Source: Dethiobacter alkaliphilus | GTDB lineage: Bacteria > Bacillota > Dethiobacteria > DTU022 > UBA8154 | Length of the DNA: 64,000 nt | Assembly (NCBI GenBank): GCA_016841605.1 | Contig: JAENYV010000002.1 | Span: 270,222-334,221 of the forward strand | Direction of reading: 5' to 3' | Position numbers and translations under genes: made by a program | Notes under the pieces: generated by a model | Told to the model about the DNA's origin: nothing | Database searches by the model: none | What the model saw: the letters and a program-made list of their open reading frames with translations, nothing else | Part shown: piece after piece, positions 55,027 through 63,047 of the stretch | How the letters are laid out: each line of letters starts with the position of its first letter | Numbering within the stretch: position 1 is the stretch's first letter

Positions 55027-56994
55027 TTAGCGCCCCCCTGACTTTTCTTTTTCCGCCGGATTCTCTTGGGAAGGAGTAACTTCATTGCCTGTCAAGACTC
55101 CCGTCTTCAGGAATTCTTCGGTTACGAAGCCCAATTCCAGGCTGTCCAGCGTCTCTTTGGTAGGAATTCCATCCCTTGTCCATCCCTTAAAGTCGTAATA
55201 ATCATCCAGCAACTCTTGTTCAAACTCATGATCTCTTACCGCCCAGTGGTCCTCAGGGGGTTTCTCATCTGCTCTTCTCAAGCCTCTTTTTACATTAAGA
55301 GCTCTGACCATATTCCTGATCCTTTGAAATGTTCTCCATAATTTGTCTTTATCCATCTCCAGACCGGCAGCAAGAGTAACTATTTCCGGCATATTATTTA
55401 TGTGATAAACAACACCCCCGCCAAACTGGCCTCTGAATGACGAAAGAAAACCACAGAATCCAAGGGAGTCGTCAAGGAAATGCATGGCCTCATTCCAGTC
55501 GGTAATGGCGCAAGATGCTTCGTTAGATATCTCATTACGTTTTTCCCATTCCATGAACCATTTCTTAAACTTTTCATCGGGAACAACTACATCCCATTTT
55601 TTGATAAACGCTTCTCTCTCCTCAATGGTTGGCAGGGGATCCTGGGGGAATGACCCTTCAATCTGGGTAATGGCCATCTTCTCACCGGTGGCGATCATGA
55701 GGAAATAGGGGGGGTTCAGTTTTCCAAGCTTAATAGGAAGCTGTTCAAATCCTTTGACGGTATTATGGTCGTATGCTTCCGCTCCATTGCCAATCTGGCG
55801 GGCCGCCTTATGAACACCGTTGGCTAAAATATCTCCGATCCCTTCCCGCCGAACAATTTTTTCCATAAGATAGAAGACTCTCTCTCCAATGTCCTCCGGG
55901 AAATCCGGCATATCCTTGTCGGTTAAAATACCGGCCTCATAAAGCTCAATGCCAAAAGCGATAGCTTGCGGCGTTGAATATGAGTCCAGTCCATATTCCA
56001 TGGCAAAAGGAAGTATTTCAAAGGTAAAGTCCAGTTCTTTAAAGGCTGCCATATGATAGGTATCTTTGCCGTAACATTTATAACCGAATTTCCGTCCCTT
56101 GTAAGAAATGACGTTAATACATTTCTTCGAACAGTTATAGCAACCTTTTTGGCGGAGCATGTTATCATACTTAATCCTTGTCCACCGTTCCTGGAGTTCT
56201 TCACTCCAAAAATCTTTTCTCCGCGTACGGGCATTACCCCAGGCAAAATTGTCGTGGTGGAAACTATCGTCTTCGTCGACCGCCATCCAATCTCCCACAT
56301 CCATGCTCTCGGCCATTTTCTCCCTCAGCCCGATGCATAACTCAAAAAGTTTTTGCGGCTGTGCGACATAGATATCCTTTGTGCCGCGAATAGCGATGGC
56401 CTTTAACCTTTTATCTCCCATGACCGGGCCTGGTCCCCGGGCAGCGCTGGCAAAACCGTGTTCTATACTGGCCGTATAGACCCTGTTTTCACCGGCCAGA
56501 CCGATTGCAGCCACTTGGGCAGCCGGTTCATTCAATTCCTTTCTAATGATCTGCGTCGTTTCATGAACACCTTTTCCGCTGAGATGAGAGGCATCACGTA
56601 TTTCCACTTTGTCGTTATTTATCCACAGATAAACCAGTTTGGGGGCTTTACCGCTAATAACTATCCTGTCATAGCCGGCATATTTAAGCTCAGGCCCGAA
56701 AAATCCGCCCATTAATGAATGGGCAAGTAAGTTTGTCACAGGTGAAATGGTATTTACCGCTGTACGATTGGCACCGGGAACAGGGGTGCCGTGTAACAGA
56801 CCGGCGCTGAATATTAGTAAGTTTTCGGGAGAAAAGGGGTCGGCATCAGGAGGAACCCTATCAAATAATATTTTGGCGGCAATGCCCTGCCCGCCCAGTA
56901 AAAGTTCGGTCCATCTCGGATCGGTTTCTACCTTTTCAATATTTCCTCGAGTTAAATCAACTTCCAAAGTATACCCTGTCTCTGCGTACCTCAT
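55027..56994 (-). CDS. BamB-like tungsten (aldehyde:ferredoxin oxidoreductase family) subunit
   Basis: A 655-residue protein of the tungsten AOR family. Pterin-binding signatures are LLLGGQGIAAKILFDRV near residue 31, the long TAVNTISPVTNLLAHSLMGGFFGPELKYAGYD and ARGPGPVMGDKRLKAIAIRG near residue 185. The [4Fe-4S] cysteines are C285, C288 and C292 (CYNCSKKC) and C514 (DSLGFCGF). The region EDDSFHHDNFAWGNART and KCYGKD near residue 306 would be close to the active site. The gene order BamB-C-D-E-F-G-H-I points to class II benzoyl-CoA reductase, which dearomatises benzoyl-CoA. No other aromatic-degradation genes are in the window, so a different acid or aldehyde substrate remains possible. Confidence 0.9.
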   Translation of the reverse strand: MRYAETGYTLEVDLTRGNIEKVETDPRWTELLLGGQGIAAKILFDRVPPDADPFSPENLLIFSAGLLHGTPVPGANRTAVNTISPVTNLLAHSLMGGFFGPELKYAGYDRIVISGKAPKLVYLWINNDKVEIRDASHLSGKGVHETTQIIRKELNEPAAQVAAIGLAGENRVYTASIEHGFASAARGPGPVMGDKRLKAIAIRGTKDIYVAQPQKLFELCIGLREKMAESMDVGDWMAVDEDDSFHHDNFAWGNARTRRKDFWSEELQERWTRIKYDNMLRQKGCYNCSKKCINVISYKGRKFGYKCYGKDTYHMAAFKELDFTFEILPFAMEYGLDSYSTPQAIAFGIELYEAGILTDKDMPDFPEDIGERVFYLMEKIVRREGIGDILANGVHKAARQIGNGAEAYDHNTVKGFEQLPIKLGKLNPPYFLMIATGEKMAITQIEGSFPQDPLPTIEEREAFIKKWDVVVPDEKFKKWFMEWEKRNEISNEASCAITDWNEAMHFLDDSLGFCGFLSSFRGQFGGGVVYHINNMPEIVTLAAGLEMDKDKLWRTFQRIRNMVRALNVKRGLRRADEKPPEDHWAVRDHEFEQELLDDYYDFKGWTRDGIPTKETLDSLELGFVTEEFLKTGVLTGNEVTPSQENPAEKEKSGGR

Positions 56995-57613
56995 TTTTCA
57001 ACACCTCTAGGTATGTTTTTACTGAAAATAATTCTAAAAACTCAAAATAAAAAAACCTTTCATAAATACTTACAATTAACCCCTTAACAGATTTTACCTG
57101 CCTTCTTTTTTCTCTTACCGATGGGAAAGGTAAGCATGTCCCGCTCCGTACCATGTACCGGGATATTACATTATTTAATTTATCAAAGTATATTTCGATC
57201 TTTAGACTAGGTGTGGGGAATCCATCTGTTTTGTGGCTAATAATGTGTTGGTGTTGGTAATATTGGTAATAGTTATTAAGCAAAGAAACCCCCGGCTGAT
57301 TTTTGATTCGCCCCTGCAACCCTGTCGCTCCAGGAGACAGGAGGCGGTCAAATATTTCTTCAACTGTAGATACTACCCCAAGCTGTTTTTTCCGGGAAAG
57401 TACAGGCCAAAAGCAGGATATCGGCCGGTTCCGCCGTCTCATTGCTAAACGGATCGATGGAAATCCTCAAGTCCGGAGTTTAAAAGTTTTCTTTTTCTTG
57501 TTAGAGGCATAAATCAAGATCGATAACCAGGGGGTTGGCTGTGGTTACGAATGCAACTACTATTACCAACAGTCACAATTAACCTCCAATTTTTGCACTA
57601 AACATACTTAAAA

Positions 57614-57647
57614 TTTTAGTACTATTTTAGTATTATTTAGTACTATT
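57614..57647. repeat. Three 11-base iterons
   Basis: TTTTAGTACTA, TTTTAGTATTA and TTTAGTACTAT follow each other at a period of 11 bases, close to one helical turn, so identical protein sites would face the same side of the DNA. The outer two share TTTAGTACTATT exactly. Confidence 0.6.
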
Positions 57648-57705
57648 AAAAACAGATTAATTATTCACCTCCTCTTTCCGACATTCGACCTTTTCCTTAG
57701 AGCAG

Positions 57706-57735
57706 CGGATTCCCGGACATCGGATTCCCGGACAT
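57706..57735. repeat. 15-base perfect tandem repeat
   Basis: CGGATTCCCGGACAT occurs twice in a row with no gap. It is G+C-rich within an AT-rich stretch. Confidence 0.85.
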
Positions 57736-57864
57736 CATTAATTATTAATAGCAAAAGTGCCGGAGGTACTAACACGCCTTCCTTACCACTTAATTTCTTC
57801 TCTCCCCCGACATAATCAACAAAAATGTATTAAAAAATATATCAACCAACCGTTTGTTATTATC

Positions 57865-59841
57865 TCATAGGCCTATTTTCTTGTCAAGATATTTTTCAAT
57901 GGACAAAGGGACAGGTCCCTTTGTCCACACCCCACACACCCCACATCCACCCTCCCCTTGTCCACCGCCTAACCCAATAATCTTCATCGTGTCCCTAGGT
58001 TGTCTCTTGTCATGGCACACAATCTTGAACTTAGGTAAAAAGCTTTGCAAAAAACGTTCGGTTTCAATTTGTCCATAGGGTAATTTTCCTTGTAAGAAGT
58101 TAGCCATTGTTTCTTCGATTAAAGAAGTATTAAGGTTATTAGGTTTCGCCACGTAGATGCGTTTATGGGTGGTTACATTTACGTTTTCTTCTGAGGTCAG
58201 AATTTCTTCATATAGCTTTTCGCCTGGTCTCATACCAGTTACTATTATTTCAATCTCTTCCCCCGGTTCAAAACCGGAAAGTTTAATTAGACTCCGGGCA
58301 AGATCCATGATCTTAACGGGTTCACCCATATCCAGGACAAAGATTTCCCCGCCTTTAGCTAACGCGCCTGCCTGTATAATTAACTGTACTGCCTCGGGGA
58401 TAGTCATAAAATAACGAATCATGTTTTCATCGGTTATTGTTACCGGCCCACCTCTCGCAATTTGCTTTTTAAAGAGGGGAACTACACTACCCCGGCTTCC
58501 CAGAACATTACCAAAGCGCACTGCCGCATAGTTGGTTTTACTGCTTCGATCCAAATGTTGAATGATCATTTCCGCGATACGTTTAGAAGCTCCCATCACA
58601 CTGGTGGGGTTAACTGCTTTGTCGGTAGATACTAAGACAAAGCGGTCGGCTCCGTGGAGATTAGCGGCTTGTGCTACAAAATATGTACCCAAAGAGTTAT
58701 TTTTAATAGCTTCTTCGGGGTTTTCTTCCATTAGTGGGACATGTTTATGGGCGGCAGCATGGAAAATTACTCTTGGTTTATATTCTTTAAATACCTGATT
58801 AACGGCTTCTTTATCCCGCACATCCTTGACCAAAGGAACTAAGGGTATGGAGGTTTGTTCTTTTAATTCCATTTCTATTTCATAAACATTGTTTTCACAG
58901 ATATCCAGAAGTAATAAGGCTTTTGGGTAAAAAGCGACTATTTGCCGGCATAATTCGGAACCGATAGAACCACCGGCCCCGGTTACTAAAATTACTTGGT
59001 CGAAAACGTAGTCAGACATGCTTTGCAGGTCAACTTTAACCGGTTCCCTACCTAATAAGTCTTCTACTTCTACTTCTCGAATCTGATTAACTGTTACATT
59101 ACCTTCAATCAAGTCAAATACACCCGGCAGGATCTTTACTTTTGCCCCCGTTTCCTGACAAATATCTACTATTTCCCTAACTATTTTACCGCTTACAGAA
59201 GGCATGGCAATTACTATTTCTTCGATAAAGTATTGCCGAACCAAACTGGGGATATCCTCTCTCCGACCTAAGATATCACACCCTAAAACTTTTAATGTCT
59301 GTTTGGCCGGATCATCATCAACAAAGCCGACAATAGTTATTTCCCCGTTATAATGGTTCCTTAATTCTTTAGCTACCAGGACACCGGCATCACCAGCCCC
59401 CACAATAAGGATGGGTTTGCTGTCCATGGAATATTTTCTTCTTTTGGAGTAACCGTCACGCATCATTCTCCAGAGCAAGCGAGAGCCACCGATTAAAATA
59501 ATGTTTAACATCCACTCAAGCGCAACGACTCCTCTGGGGAAAAAATCTCCTGAAAAAAAAGCATATACCAAAAAGACATGGGCCAGTGTACCCAGACTAA
59601 CTGCTTTAATGATACTGACTAATTCTCCAATACTGGCGTACTGCCACACCCTGTTATATAACCCGAATTGATAAAAAATTCCCAACCTGATAGCCGTAAA
59701 AAACAGGGCATAGTTCAGGTAGTTTGTCAAAAGATTACCGGGGATAGTATCCAGTCGAATAAATAAAGCTGCTATAATTGCTAAATTAACTAATATTGCA
59801 TCAAGAATTATGAGTATGCTCTTTCTTCCAAGTATCTCCAT
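57865..59841 (-). CDS. CapD/FlaA1-type nucleotide-sugar 4,6-dehydratase/epimerase, membrane bound
   Basis: A 658-residue polysaccharide-biosynthesis enzyme. Residues 1-115 form four membrane helices, residues 140-270 a Rossmann domain with ILIVGAGDAGVLVAKELR, and residues 280-560 an SDR domain with VILVTGAGGSIGSELCRQI. The active-site stretch VSTDKAVNPTSVMGASKR has Met where classical SDRs have Tyr, as in UDP-GlcNAc 4,6-dehydratases. It makes precursors for surface glycans. The last 40 residues (after LPKFKIVCHDK) do not look like the family: they are Gly-rich and include the translated palindrome at 57900, so the tail was probably added or replaced by that repeat. Confidence 0.9.
   Translation of the reverse strand: MEILGRKSILIILDAILVNLAIIAALFIRLDTIPGNLLTNYLNYALFFTAIRLGIFYQFGLYNRVWQYASIGELVSIIKAVSLGTLAHVFLVYAFFSGDFFPRGVVALEWMLNIILIGGSRLLWRMMRDGYSKRRKYSMDSKPILIVGAGDAGVLVAKELRNHYNGEITIVGFVDDDPAKQTLKVLGCDILGRREDIPSLVRQYFIEEIVIAMPSVSGKIVREIVDICQETGAKVKILPGVFDLIEGNVTVNQIREVEVEDLLGREPVKVDLQSMSDYVFDQVILVTGAGGSIGSELCRQIVAFYPKALLLLDICENNVYEIEMELKEQTSIPLVPLVKDVRDKEAVNQVFKEYKPRVIFHAAAHKHVPLMEENPEEAIKNNSLGTYFVAQAANLHGADRFVLVSTDKAVNPTSVMGASKRIAEMIIQHLDRSSKTNYAAVRFGNVLGSRGSVVPLFKKQIARGGPVTITDENMIRYFMTIPEAVQLIIQAGALAKGGEIFVLDMGEPVKIMDLARSLIKLSGFEPGEEIEIIVTGMRPGEKLYEEILTSEENVNVTTHKRIYVAKPNNLNTSLIEETMANFLQGKLPYGQIETERFLQSFLPKFKIVCHDKRQPRDTMKIIGLGGGQGEGGCGVCGVWTKGPVPLSIEKYLDKKIGL
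57900..57927. repeat. 13-bp perfect palindromic repeat in the tail of the capD-like gene
   Basis: TGGACAAAGGGAC and GTCCCTTTGTCCA flank AG. The core GGGACAGGTCCCTTTG resembles the GGGGACGGTTCTCTTG core of the palindrome at 44210-44280, so both may belong to one dispersed family. Confidence 0.85.
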
Positions 59842-60172
59842 ATACTGTCTCCTTTACCGTTTATTGCATTGAAAAAAGAACAACATATTAATTCGACGCA
59901 GGCTCCCCAAAGCCCTCTCAAATTTAGGATTTCATACCAAATTCTTTCTCCGTCTTTCTCCGCAATATTCACTACGGCGAAAACTAGTAATTAAATACAA
60001 GAAATGTTGCCGGGCGTGACAGGAAAATGACAGGCAGGGGCGAATGATAAGGGGCAAGGGTGAAAAGCTTTAAATCCTCCGCCGGAAAGAAGGTAAGTAC
60101 ACCCATATTTCTGCCCCCAGCACAAGTTATAATTTTCATTGTGTCCCGAAATTATCAAAGGAGTGATTTTCG
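59842..60172. other. Intergenic region between divergent genes
   Basis: About 330 bases between the capD-like gene (leftward) and the coiled-coil protein (rightward). G-rich short runs occur near 60030-60060. A GGAG motif precedes the plus-strand gene. I see no RNA gene or clear promoter. Confidence 0.35.
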
Positions 60173-60544
60173 ATGGAGAATGAAAAAATAATTGAATTTA
60201 TGACTAAGATGTATGCCGACTTTAAAAGCGACCAGGAAAAAATGTACGCCGAACTCAAAGGTGACCAAGAAAAAATGTACGCCGACTTTAAAGGCGACCA
60301 GGAGAAAATGTACGCCGAACTCAAAGGTGACCAAGAAAAAATGTACGCCGAGATGCAGGAAGGCTTTAAAAGTGTCAACGAAAGGCTGTCTTTTTTAGAA
60401 AAAACTGTTTCGAGAATAGAAATTGATCATGGCCAAAAGCTAACAGCATTATTTGATGGATATGTTCAAAACTCAGAAAAACTAGATCGCATAGAAACAG
60501 AAGTAGCAAAACACGAAGAATTTATTATTAAAAGAATAAAGTAA
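60173..60544 (+). CDS. Small coiled-coil protein with 11-residue repeats
   Basis: A 123-residue soluble protein. After MENEKIIEFMTKMYADFKS come four 11-residue units of the form DQEKMYAELKG or DQEKMYADFKG, encoded by 33-base repeats at 60230-60361 in which units 1-2 resemble units 3-4, then a non-repeated coiled coil (EGFKSVNERLSFLEKTVSRIEIDHGQKL, SEKLDRIETEVAKHEEFIIKRIK). The period of 11 fits a right-handed or stalk-like coiled coil. Repeat number could vary between strains by slippage. Similar short repeat proteins are frequent in Peptococcaceae, but I know no function. Start ATG follows AAAGGAGTG. Confidence 0.75.
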   Translation: MENEKIIEFMTKMYADFKSDQEKMYAELKGDQEKMYADFKGDQEKMYAELKGDQEKMYAEMQEGFKSVNERLSFLEKTVSRIEIDHGQKLTALFDGYVQNSEKLDRIETEVAKHEEFIIKRIK

Positions 60545-60563
60545 GGGTGGTTCTGAACATGCT

Positions 60564-61098
60564 TTAGTGTAAATGGAATAATTGTGCAGAAGTTAATAAT
60601 ATCCATCGAGCTATTTGATCATTAACAACATTAATTTCATTTTCAGTTTGTGCTATTTTCAGCATCGCTTTAACAAAGTTATGACCATTCTTCCCATAGG
60701 CCCAAGAAGTTCTTATAATAAAATGCTTGTCTAAAAGTTCCCGGACAGCCGCCTCTCCGCGTTCCTTTGAATAACCATAGTAATTTAAAGGACTTGTCGG
60801 CTTATCTTCAGGCTGCGGTTCATTGCCTGCCCCGCCAAAGACATAATTAGTGCTTATATAAACCATCTTTGCATCTATATCTTTACAAGCTTCGGCAATA
60901 CTTCTTGTCCCTTCTACGTTTATTGCGTAACATTTCTCTTTTTCTTCTTCAGCTTTATCTACTTGAGTATGGGCAGCACAATGCACTACCACATCCGGTT
61001 TAGTTTTTAAGATATATGCTTTGGTCAATTCTTTATCGGTTATATCAAAATCTTCTATATCTACACCTACATTATCTATACCAAGTACGTTTAACCTA
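60564..61098 (-). pseudogene. rmlD (dTDP-4-dehydrorhamnose reductase) remnant
   Basis: The minus strand encodes an RmlD-like middle part: NVGVDIEDFDITDK, KPDVVVHCAAHTQVDKAEEEKEKCYAINVEGTRSIAEAC, the active-site YGYSKERGEAAV and FIIRTSWAYGKNGHNFVKAML. The N-terminal nucleotide motif is gone, and the C-terminus breaks off after NVVNDQ into unrelated residues. So the gene is truncated at both ends. Its left part joins the rmlA remnant near 61100, which indicates a deletion between two genes of a rhamnose locus. Confidence 0.8.
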
Positions 61099-61265
61099 TT
61101 AACAAAGCATTAATCTGAATCCGTTTCCGTAAAAAATGTTATCACCCAGAACCATAGCACAGCAGTCATCTCCAATAAACTCTTCTCCGATTGTGAATGC
61201 TTGAGCTAAACCATCCGGAGAAGGCTGTTTTTTATAGAATAATTTAATGCCGAATTGATGACCAT
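61099..61265 (-). pseudogene. rmlA (glucose-1-phosphate thymidylyltransferase) remnant
   Basis: About 55 residues of an RmlA protein survive: [33 protein letters not shown] and [16 protein letters not shown]. The conserved first 75 residues and the last two thirds are missing, and the frame ends just past the junction to the rmlD remnant. Upstream it is fused to the terminator hairpin that follows galU. Confidence 0.85.
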
Positions 61266-61283
61266 CCCTAGCACCTGAAATAA

Positions 61284-61320
61284 ATATATCCCCCTGCCCG
61301 ACCATGGCAGGGGGATATAT
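61284..61320 (-). terminator. Probable galU terminator
   Basis: A 15-bp perfect inverted repeat (ATATATCCCCCTGCC / GGCAGGGGGATATAT) with a seven-base loop lies 15 bases after the galU stop and is followed on the minus strand by TTATTTC. Part of its sequence is read into the rmlA remnant. Confidence 0.65.
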
Positions 61321-61334
61321 CCCTATAACTTTGT

Positions 61335-62213
61335 CTATTGTGCGAAATCTCTCACAAGCCGCCTTAAATATTCTCTTAATCCCTCAGCCAGGTCTTCCCG
61401 GCGCAGAGCATACTCGATGGTCGCCTCCACAAAGCCCAACCGGTCGCCCACATCATAACGTTTGCCGCTAAAGATATAGGCCCAGACCGGAGTCCGTCCG
61501 ACCTGTGCGTTCAAGGCATCAGTCAGTTGGATCTCGCCCCCCGCCCCGGCCTGCGTATGTTCCAGAATATCAAAGATATCCGGAGCAATCACATAGCGCC
61601 CCAGCACCGCAAGGTTGGTGGGAGCATTTTCACGGGGCGGTTTCTCCACCAGCCCCTGCACCCGGTAAAGCTTTTCTGCAATTTCGTCTCCGCTAACAAT
61701 ACCGTACTTATGTACCTGCAACCAATCAACCGGCTGCACGCCTACCACAGAACCACCTTTTTTTTCGTAAATATCCATCAGCTGCCCAATGCAGGGAACG
61801 GAGCTGTTGACAATATCATCGCCCAACAGAACAGCAAAGGGCTCATCCCGTACAAACTTGCGGGCACAGTAGATGGCATGTCCCAGCCCCCGGGGCTCTT
61901 TCTGCCGTACATAGTGGATATCAGCCATTTCCGAAATCTCCCTGAGCATCTGTAGCTCCTGCTCTTTACCCTTGGCCTGGAGGTTGTTCTCCACTTCCAC
62001 GCAATGGTCAAAATGATCCTCAATAGCTCTTTTATTGCGGCCCGTAATAATGAGGATATCCTCTATACCCGCGGCCACTGCCTCTTCCACCACGTACTGG
62101 ATGGTAGGCTTGTCTACAATAGGCAGCATCTCCTTAGGCTGGGCCTTGGTAGCCGGCAGGAATCTTGTTCCCAGGCCTGCTGCCGGGATAACCGCTTTTT
62201 TTACCTTGGACAC
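61335..62213 (-). CDS. galU: UTP--glucose-1-phosphate uridylyltransferase
   Basis: Makes UDP-glucose for glycan and lipid glycosylation. The 292-residue protein has [61 protein letters not shown] and [11 protein letters not shown], all typical of bacterial GalU. GTG at 62213 is taken as start because GGAGAG lies six bases before it; a frame extension to 62234 is also open. It sits with capD-like and rhamnose gene remnants, a surface-polysaccharide setting. Confidence 0.95.
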   Translation of the reverse strand: MSKVKKAVIPAAGLGTRFLPATKAQPKEMLPIVDKPTIQYVVEEAVAAGIEDILIITGRNKRAIEDHFDHCVEVENNLQAKGKEQELQMLREISEMADIHYVRQKEPRGLGHAIYCARKFVRDEPFAVLLGDDIVNSSVPCIGQLMDIYEKKGGSVVGVQPVDWLQVHKYGIVSGDEIAEKLYRVQGLVEKPPRENAPTNLAVLGRYVIAPDIFDILEHTQAGAGGEIQLTDALNAQVGRTPVWAYIFSGKRYDVGDRLGFVEATIEYALRREDLAEGLREYLRRLVRDFAQ

Positions 62214-62419
62214 ACAAATCTCTCCTTTATCCAATAATTATATTAATAATTCTACAATCATGAAAAAATACCTTTCCTTCCATGTACTAGCATTTCTCTT
62301 AATAAATATTGGTAAAAATGTTAAAATAAATTATAGATGGGGCGATCCTTTTAACAACTCCTAATTTTATTTAGTTAAATTTCTATACAATAATAAAAAA
62401 AAGGAAGGATCAAGGTAAA

Positions 62420-62726
62420 AAATGAAAAAGAAATTAGATGGAGACAAAGATATAAAAACTTTGAAAAAGCTTATAACAAATTTAATACTGCAATTATTGA
62501 TTTCTCAAAACTAGTACTCTCGAAAAAGAAGGACTTATCCAGAGATTTGAATATACTTTTATGGTCTAATACAAAATGGGGAAGTTTGGATGGATATGCT
62601 GGAAAAAAAAACTTAATGGCTCACACCTATGATGAAGCCCGATTTAATTTCGTAGTCACTAAAATTAAAAATGATTACTCCATAGCAATAACACAAGTTT
62701 ATAATGTTTTGGGAGCTAAATTATGA
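62420..62726 (+). pseudogene. HEPN (HI0074-type nucleotidyltransferase-binding) gene remnant
   Basis: Pieces in three frames make one HEPN-like protein: EKEIRWRQRYKNFEKAYNKF, then STLEKEGLIQRFEYTF, then GLIQNGEVWMDMLEK, then NLMAHTYDEARFNF with KIKNDYSIAITQVYNVLGAKL. At least two frameshifts (one in a run of A) and an internal loss separate them. The last piece ends in TGA overlapping the ATG of the nucleotidyltransferase remnant, the usual layout of a HEPN/MNT pair. Confidence 0.75.
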
Positions 62727-62812
62727 AAGCTTCTATATTTGGCAGCAGAGCTATGGGAAATCACAAAAATGGTTCGGATATAGATATAGTAATCTTAAGT
62801 AGACTAAACTAA
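62723..62812 (+). pseudogene. MNT-type nucleotidyltransferase remnant
   Basis: Only 29 residues remain: KASIFGSRAMGNHKNGSDIDIVI, the strand-turn-GS motif with the two metal Asp residues, then LSRLN and a stop. The rest of the gene (about 70 residues) is lost at a junction with the Rpn remnant on the other strand. Confidence 0.8.
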
Positions 62813-62948
62813 CTATAGTGTCTTCTTCCTTGGATTTTAATATTTCATTTAGTAGGTCTATTAATAGCATTTTGCATGTTTGGTTTTCTCTACCAAATAG
62901 CGCTTTGAAGACAAAATCGTTCATCGGGCTTAATATTTTTACTTCCAT
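62813..62948 (-). pseudogene. Rpn/PD-(D/E)XK-nuclease family transposase remnant, N-terminus only
   Basis: The minus strand begins MEVKILSPMNDFVFKALFG, then MLLIDLLNEILKSKEEDTI, the usual opening of Rpn (recombination-promoting nuclease) proteins. The homology stops near 62815, where it runs into the nucleotidyltransferase remnant. The catalytic part is missing. Confidence 0.7.
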
Positions 62949-63047
62949 CAGCCAGCCTGCGTATTCAATGAAACATAAGTTTGCATTTTATACTAAATAA
63001 GTTTATAATATTAATATAATTGCCAAAACGATTCAGAGGCGAGGAAT

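Larger units (their letters stand above)
57000..57864. other. Long AT-rich region upstream of the Bam-like operon, with short tandem repeats
   Basis: About 865 bases separate the bamB-like start from the next gene. A frame on the minus strand (56957-57442) overlaps bamB and has no recognisable domain; I do not call it. The region holds three near-copies of an 11-base unit (TTTTAGTACTA, TTTTAGTATTA, TTTAGTACTAT) at 57614-57647, and a perfect 15-base tandem repeat CGGATTCCCGGACAT at 57706-57735. These could be regulatory sites for the operon. No sigma-54 promoter was found. Confidence 0.5.

Noticed and set aside
56957..57442. A 161-residue gene on the minus strand upstream of the bamB-like gene
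   Set aside because: No recognisable domain, no convincing ribosome site, overlap with the bamB start and AT-rich low-complexity content.
57000..57864. Sigma-54 promoter for the Bam-like operon
   Set aside because: No TGGCAC-N5-TTGC element in either direction with correct spacing was found by eye.
60136..60378. A minus-strand frame with repeated SAYIFSWSPL units
   Set aside because: It is the antisense image of the 33-base repeats in the plus-strand coiled-coil gene, which has the proper ribosome site.
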